Part shown: in pieces, positions 58,254 to 64,000 of the stretch
How positions within the stretch are numbered: the first letter of the stretch is position 1
Layout of the letters: every line of letters begins with the position of its first letter
Source of the DNA: Zanthoxylum bungeanum
Lineage: Eukaryota > Streptophyta > Magnoliopsida > Sapindales > Rutaceae
Length of the DNA stretch: 64,000 nucleotides
Direction of reading: 5' to 3'
Assembly (NCBI GenBank): GCA_019454045.1
Contig: SKCR01023741.1
Span: 1 to 64,000 of the forward strand
Position numbers and translations under genes: made by a program
Notes under the pieces: generated by a model
What the model saw: only the letters and a program-made list of their open reading frames with translations
The model's database searches: none
What the model was told of the DNA's origin: nothing

Positions 58254-58839
58254 GGACTGCATCAAAAGGAGATTGCAACAGGCGTTTGACATGTCAATTA
58301 CTCAACCGATGAAAGCCAATTAAATTCATTTAAACAAGCAGTTTATCTAAAGAGAACTTTAGATTCTACAAAATACAATTCACATTTCTTCAATATCTAC
58401 TTTCAGGAATTTTATTTTTCTATCTACTCTCACCTGAATGCCAGAAAATTCTTATGAAAATTCTCTGTAACTTTGTACCTCACCAACAGCCTGCTGGTAA
58501 CTCCTAAGAGAACCCCTCTAAATCAACCTGGAGATTAAATTAGAGACCTGAAAGTCACATGAAATCAAAATAGTGTGAGCAATATATATAAACCGATAAA
58601 ACAATAACATAATCTCAAAGTCATGACATGAAGATTATAGAAGAGTATACTTCTTTTGCCTTTGTATATTTGATCTCTATATTAGAAGATACCTGCCTTT
58701 CATGATCCAGTAAGAGTATTTAATTGAAATCCTCTGAGTTTATGCAAAATATAAACTATAAGACAATACCAGAGCATGAGTCACAGGAGCAGGAAACTTG
58801 GTCCAATAACAATGTGAACACAAATCATTTTTGTACAAG
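58254..58839. other. Spacer between two DUF674 pseudogenes
   Basis: No gene or TE end recognised; contains the upstream region of the pseudogene starting at 58253. Confidence 0.4.
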
Positions 58840-59140
58840 TAGGAATCAATTAATTTTATCATCATAGAAGATATAGCGGACATATGCTTCACTTGCAAAT
58901 TATCCATCACCATGTAAGTCACCGCCCCTTTGACAAAACCTCATTCAACCAGTGCCCCCGTGTTTGCAGCAGCAGCAGCTGTCATTGGAGTAACATAAGA
59001 CAACTAACGGGTCAAGCAAGAAGGACAGAGAGAGTCCGGAGAATCAGCCACATACGTGTGGCCGAAATTAAAAGGATACGCGAATTTTTCGAGTTTCATG
59101 ATCACACAACAAAAGAGGTAATCGTATAGCAAATAGAGGA
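58840..59140 (-). pseudogene. DUF674 pseudogene, 3' part of exon 1
   Basis: Minus strand: AIRLPLLLCDHETRK, HTYVADSPDSLCPSCLTR-stop, LSYVTPMTAAAAANTGALVE-stop, GFVKGAVTYMVMDNLQVKHMSAISSMMIKLI. Internal stops and at least one frame change. It pairs with 59855-60020, from which it is separated by about 715 bp of inserted DNA. Confidence 0.82.
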
Positions 59141-59178
59141 GAAAATCAAAGGTTTATAATTGTTTTCCACATATTTAT

Positions 59179-59300
59179 AATGATACACTCACACACATTT
59201 TTACTTGAAGTTTTACTAATTCTCTCACTGTATAGATCACTGTAGCTACAATGAGAAAGTTAATAAAACTTTAAGTAAAAGTGTGTGTGAGTGTATCATT
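59179..59300. mobile_element. Fold-back MITE (near-perfect hairpin)
   Basis: Two 54-bp arms (59179-59232 and 59247-59300) are inverted copies with about six mismatches, separated by 14 bp. Ends AATGATACACTCACACACA. No coding. It lies inside the insert that splits the DUF674 pseudogene. Confidence 0.85.
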
Positions 59301-59854
59301 TTTGTATACTAATTTGGAAAAATAAGACATGCGCTTGGATGTGTGTGGTTGATTGACATGTCATTAGAATAAATTAATATATTAATATATATTTATTTAA
59401 TCAAAATATGGGTTCCTGTGATTCTTTAAGTGTTTTGCTTGCTTGACAACGTTTTTCTTTTTTTAATTTTTGATTTTGAAGAAAAACTTTTGCATCATTT
59501 CATAATTAATTGTCTATATATATAGAACAGTATTATAGAGTTCCAGTTATATATGAAAAATCCTTCGGATCTGTGAAAATGATAATTCCGTGCAGAATTT
59601 CGATTTGCAGATTGTTGAATCCTGGTGGCAGACGTCCATCGAACTATGAGCAAACGAGTATGGACGAATTTCTACTATAGGACATAACATTATATGTTAG
59701 TCTCGATCTATACAAGTTAGTTTTATTGTTGTTAAGTGTGATTACTTGTATTGTAAGTTTCTGTTTTTATATGTAAATTTCTGTTTCAATAAAAACTTAT
59801 TACATTGTTTCTGTTTCAATAAAAAATTATTGCATTCATTGATTGTTGTCGGGA

Positions 59855-60020
59855 GATTTTGGATTCAGCACGGAGGCCCTTCTTTGGTGTGGCTGCATAA
59901 AAGTTCTTTCAAGAGTTTTAAGGCTCTGATAAAGATCACCTATGCAACCCACCATGCTTTGCTGTCTTAAAAGCTTAACAACATTATTGCCAAAAGGCGA
60001 AGAGAAAATGTATAATAGAA
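59855..60020 (-). pseudogene. DUF674 pseudogene, middle part of exon 1
   Basis: Minus strand: DFLLYIFSSPFGNNVVKLLR, SMVGCIGDLYQSLKTLERTF, MQPHQRRASVLNPKSPDN. It is open over this stretch. The start of the exon is replaced by a SINE at 60027; the continuation is at 59140. Confidence 0.85.
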
Positions 60021-60026
60021 AATCTC

Positions 60027-60152
60027 ACGGCCAAACCATTCATTCCGGGTTTAACCGACTGTCTTAGATTCTTATAAAAAACATACTCACTGGATTCGAA
60101 CCCAAGACTTAAAGGTCGGATCTTGAACCCTACATCACCAAGTCACGCTCAT
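60027..60152 (-). mobile_element. tRNA-derived SINE, 3'-truncated or fused
   Basis: Minus strand: GTGACTTGGTGATGTAGGG, B box GGGTTCGAATCCAGTG, then 'gaatgaatggtttggccgtg', the same order as the SINE at 29152. No A-tail; the body runs into the DUF674 remnant. Confidence 0.75.
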
Positions 60153-62160
60153 TGGGGATAATTGCTAGCACACTACAAACAAACAAACAAAACAAACTCT
60201 AGCACTATCTTCAAAAAGCAATTTATATGCAAGATATGCAAACCCAGTAAATACTTGTTCATAATATTCGTTTTCAACAGTAAGAAAGAAAACATAGGGA
60301 GAACTTTTTTAAAGAGAGGAGTGAGTGTTAAGACTACCAGAGTGACGGCAAAATGGGCAAATGGCACAGACGAAAATGCGGAATTTGAGATAGGTTTTAT
60401 CAGAAATATATAGTAAAAGCGATCATTAAAATTTTGACCCACTTGAAAAATTAAAATATTATCTCGGTCGAATTACATGATAAAGCAATCCAGCCCATTT
60501 CCAAACATATCCTTAATTATTGAACATTGTTTAAGGGTAACTATTTCTATTTGTGTCTTCCTCTTCATTCTAAGAATATATATATATATAACACAAACAT
60601 CACCTACAAAGTATTCCAAAAATGGCTTCACCAACTAATTAATCTTACATGATCACGACTTAATCTTAGTAGTAAGTATATCTCTTTTATTAATAAGAAA
60701 TCATGTATTTTAAAATTTCATCTAAGATTTTCCAAAACTTAGGACTGCTAAAAAAAAAAAAAAAAAAAAAAGCCAGAGCATCTGATGATAATATCTATGA
60801 ATAAATAATAATAGCTTCTACTTTCTAGTTTTTACCCAACGACCTAGAAAATGATGTTCCTTTAACTCAACTTCAAGGCCCATGTTAATTAAGCTGTTCA
60901 TCATTTCTACTCAAATAAAATCACAAGCAAAATAATAATAATAATAATAAATAAAATAAAATATTGATAAGATTTTGAAAGGGGAGAAGTGTCAGTATAC
61001 GGGACATCCCGTTGTTTGGAATTTTCAAATTTTATATTAATTTAAGATTAGTTTTGTTTTGTTGTTTATTTTCATCTCAAATTTATGTTATGAAATTTTT
61101 TCTCCAAATATGAAGTCTTAAATTTATATATATGAAAATTCTCAAATCTAAATCATGCAAACGTTTTATTACTAAAAGAATTATAAGCTTTTATATTTTA
61201 CTACCTTTTTGTATAAAAATTTGTTAAGTTGACGGTAAATTGATCTTTAAAACACTAATTTTGTCATTGTTTTAAAGGGAAAAAAAAAAGAATCAAAATT
61301 ACAAGGCTTATTAGACCTATATTGACTTGTAAAAATACCAATAAAGCCTTTGATAGATCAAAGAATAGTTTTACCCTCAAATTCTAAAAACCAGCAGCAT
61401 AAAATTATGTCACCTTGCTAAAAAAAATAAAAGCAAGAAACAGGAGTATTACATATGAATTTAAATTCAGTGTTCATGTGTAAAATTTTTCATAATCTTT
61501 TTATAATGCATATTTTATTAATAATATACGATACAGATAATAATCTGTGCAGATAATAAAGTAATCGATCTCATGGTGGGTTCACTTTTGTGGGGGAGCT
61601 ACTATACATTCATAAATCTTGCTCCCAGTGGCAGTGAAATTTTCTATCAACTATTATTTTGTTAAACAGGCCATGAATAGGCTGTTGAAACTGTGACCTG
61701 GATGTCTGATATCCTAATGAGTAAAGGAAATGACTCTCTTGTAGTTTCGTTTTAAAATTTGGATCCAATTTCGAGTTAAGTTTTTTATTATCTTCTTGTG
61801 ACACGTGTTTTAATAGTAATATTTAAGTTACTTATAATTTATTATTCAATAACTATCGATCATAATTTATAAAAAAAATTAATTATAAAGATCAATTCAA
61901 CATCGAATCTAAATTGATAATTTCAAAATGTGTGGTATTTTAATTCAGCCCCTATCAAAAAGAAAAAGAAAGCCCTTTCACATTCTTATATGTCCATTAA
62001 TTTTATTTCTCTTTGGAAGACGGATAATTTCATATCAAATTAATGATTGAATGAACAACTACACAAACGTGATACCAATGAAAGAATTAGAGTGAGCCAG
62101 GCTAATCAATTGAACAATTGCAACCATCATTTTAATTAAGAAAATGGCCAATCAATTTAT
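60153..62160. other. AT-rich spacer, nothing recognised
   Basis: An open stretch at 60162-60413 has no recognisable motif. Poly-A at 60751-60771. No TE termini found. Confidence 0.4.
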
Positions 62161-62169
62161 TAAATGAAG

Positions 62170-62605
62170 ATGTTAACATGCAGCTTGGGTTGAGTACCGG
62201 TTCCGGTTCTACTCGAAATTGGTTGGAATCAGATCGATTTTTTGGATTTGAAATCGAAATTGGTTGGAACCGGATCGGTTCCAGTTCCAAAATACAATAA
62301 CCGAATTTAAACGGTCTGGTTTCGGTTCTGTCATGGACCGAACTAGAACCTATTTTGGGAATCGAATTTCGAAACAGAAACTTATTTTGGGAACCAATTT
62401 TGGAACCAAATTAAAACCAAATTTCATAGCCAGTTTTAAAACTCAATTTAAACCTAACTTCATAACCCAAATTAAAACTCAATTTAAATCCAATTTCATT
62501 ACCAGAATTAAAATCCAATTTAAACTCAATTTCATAACCCAATTTAATTTCAATTTCAAAACCTAATTAAAACACACTTTCATAACCCAATTAAAATCCA
62601 TTTTA
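62170..62605. repeat. Degenerate minisatellite
   Basis: 62170-62340 is rich in GGTTCC / CCGGTT; 62380-62605 is a degenerate series of 'aattaaaacccaatttcata' type units of about 30-36 bp. The 100-codon frame across it (FKTQFKPNFITQIK..) is repeat-derived. Confidence 0.75.
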
Positions 62606-62764
62606 AACATGAGCACTTCCTATAAGGATATTATGTATTGAGTTAAAAATATTATGTAATATACATTTTATTTATGTATGGACAATTGTCAAGAATATTA
62701 TGTAATATTCAAGTGTGAGAAATAATTGTATTTCCAAAGTTTGATAATAAAAAATAAATAGGAT

Positions 62765-63595
62765 TGTTGATGGTGTTTTCTGGACATATGTTATTTAAGG
62801 AGTACGGCAGGGGTAAAAAGGGTAAATCCCTTATTAGTCAAGATCATTAATACCGACTCGAACACATGAGTGAGGGGCCGAGCACTTTATGATCGGTAAC
62901 CAACCACTCCAGACCGGATGGTCGGGCATTATCAGATCGGTAGCAACATTCTCAGTTCAAAAGACCATTATGACCGACCTCATGAAGACCAAACACATGG
63001 CGAGACGTGCTCAGGAAGATAAGACATCTTATTTTTACGAATAAAATGACAAGTTATCATGCCTTCATGGGGAAAACTGGTGAGTCAGAGTCATAATAGG
63101 ATAAAGAAAGTGAATGTAGTTTTGATTAGGATTCCTTCTGGGAAAAAAGAATAGTTTTGACTAGAAATCCTATGGGAAAAAAAAATTGTTTCAACTATGA
63201 AATTCTTGTAGGAGAATGAATCTGATTTCTACACTATTATATAATAGGAGGGTAGAGTGTGCGTAAGAGGCATCAAGATCAGAAGGAGTTGAGATCAGAA
63301 TCAGGATCGGGATCAGAATCAATATCAAGATCATTACGATCAGACTTGTAAACACAAGAGATATCAGAGAAACATATCTCAGTAATAAAAAGTATTATTC
63401 GGTTTGTGTCCGTGGACGTAGGTTGGATCTGATCCACCGAACCACGTTAAATCTCCTTGTTGATTGTCGTATTTATATGTCTTTTGCTAAATTTGCTTTT
63501 GGTTCCCTCATAACCAAACAAATTCACTATTGATGGAGGATTTTCTCGGGAGTAATATTCCCATATTGTCCTGAGACTAAAATCAGCCGTCAACA
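62765..63595 (+). repeat. LTR of an element running off the window
   Basis: Starts TGTTGATGGTG and ends GCCGTCAACA, followed by GTTGGCGCCGTCTGTGGGGA. A TATA-like sequence lies near 63236-63243. The 3' quarter ('gtccgtggacgtaggttgga', 'gaaccacgtta', 'ataaccaaacaaattcact') is shared with the LTRs at 8689 and 12949, so the families are related. Confidence 0.82.
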
Positions 63596-64000
63596 GTTGG
63601 CGCCGTCTGTGGGGAATCTCAGACAAAAAGTAGTACATGTGGTAAGACAATGGCAGAAGACGGAAATTGCCGATCATAAGGAAGTCCAACTACGGTCTGG
63701 GAGGAGAAGATAGAAGAAAACATGAGGAAAGATAAGGAGGAAAATGCCCTTAATGTGATCCTCACCTACCTGATTAATGGATCCGTGAGAAGCATAGCAC
63801 GGGGAGGGATGACACCCCCGTGGCGATTGCTTGCTCCAGTGTTACCGAACATAAGGAGGAAATGCCCTTAATGTTTCGAACACTCTCTGATCCTCACCTA
63901 CCTGATTAATGGATCAGTGAGAAGCATAGCACATGGAGGGATGATACCCCTGTGGCGATTGCTTGCTCCAGTGTTACCGAACATAAGAAGGAGAATGCCC
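63596..64000 (+). mobile_element. Start of internal region, related to the element at 8689
   Basis: Primer binding site at 63596-63615, then short leader, then two copies of a 132-bp unit (starting 63757 and 63889) homologous to the 135-bp unit at 11014-11560, including the hairpin and 'gcgattgcttgctccagtg'. The element is cut by the window end. Confidence 0.8.

Noticed and set aside
60162..60442. Open frames on both strands of about 85 codons
   Set aside because: No recognisable motif, no splice context, no second copy; left as unassigned.
62264..62566. 100-codon frame with repeating FKTQFKPNFI units
   Set aside because: Translation of a degenerate minisatellite.

Overview
This is nuclear DNA from a flowering plant, most likely a eudicot. 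It is AT-rich and has spliced genes with GT-AG introns of the plant-specific DUF674 (PF05056) family. It carries typical plant mobile elements: Ty1/copia elements primed from initiator tRNA-Met, Tat-like and chromodomain-type Ty3/gypsy elements, a 5'-truncated LINE, tRNA-derived SINEs, Helitron-like ends and MITEs. There is also a decayed mitochondrial cox1 fragment. I see no rRNA, functional tRNA, CRISPR or bacterial-type genes.

The host genes belong to one theme, a local DUF674 cluster spread over about 58 kb. Two copies look intact (29800-30951 and 33640-34944, + strand, two exons each, 238 and 237 aa). They sit in a direct tandem duplication of about 3 kb. At least five more are broken: 2281-2745 (-), 3447-4218 (-), 21487-21640 (+, fragment), one split between 58081-58253 and 50080-50490 (-), and one split between 59855-60020 and 58840-59140 (-). 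The rest is mostly transposable elements that have pushed these genes apart.

Layout. 1-4.5 kb: LTR-like DNA and two DUF674 pseudogenes. 4.5-6.0 kb: LINE 3' end. 6.5-7.0 kb: solo-type LTR. 7.2-8.1 kb: MITE-like DNA. 8.7-13.9 kb: non-coding LTR element full of tandem repeats. 14.55-20.09 kb: two head-to-tail Helitron-like copies, one split by a very young Tat-like LTR element (15238-20048) with a gag remnant, an antisense ORF and a 115-bp satellite array. 20.3-21.6 kb: SINE and DUF674 fragment. 22.0-27.6 kb: complete but disabled Ty1/copia element. 28.5-35.4 kb: duplicated DUF674 genes with SINEs private to each copy. 35.4-49.4 kb: a solo LTR split by a 12.9-kb mosaic of gypsy LTR pieces in alternating orientation. 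49.7-50.0 kb: cox1 NUMT. 50.5-58.1 kb: second Ty1/copia element, inserted in exon 1 of a DUF674 gene. 58.1-60.2 kb: DUF674 remnants, a hairpin MITE and a SINE. 60.2-62.7 kb: non-coding, with a degenerate minisatellite. 62.8-64.0 kb: LTR and start of an element related to the one at 8.7 kb.

The insertions can be dated relative to one another through target-site duplications and paralogous empty sites, so the window is a readable stratigraphy of nested insertions in a gene cluster. All boundaries and identities were read by eye.
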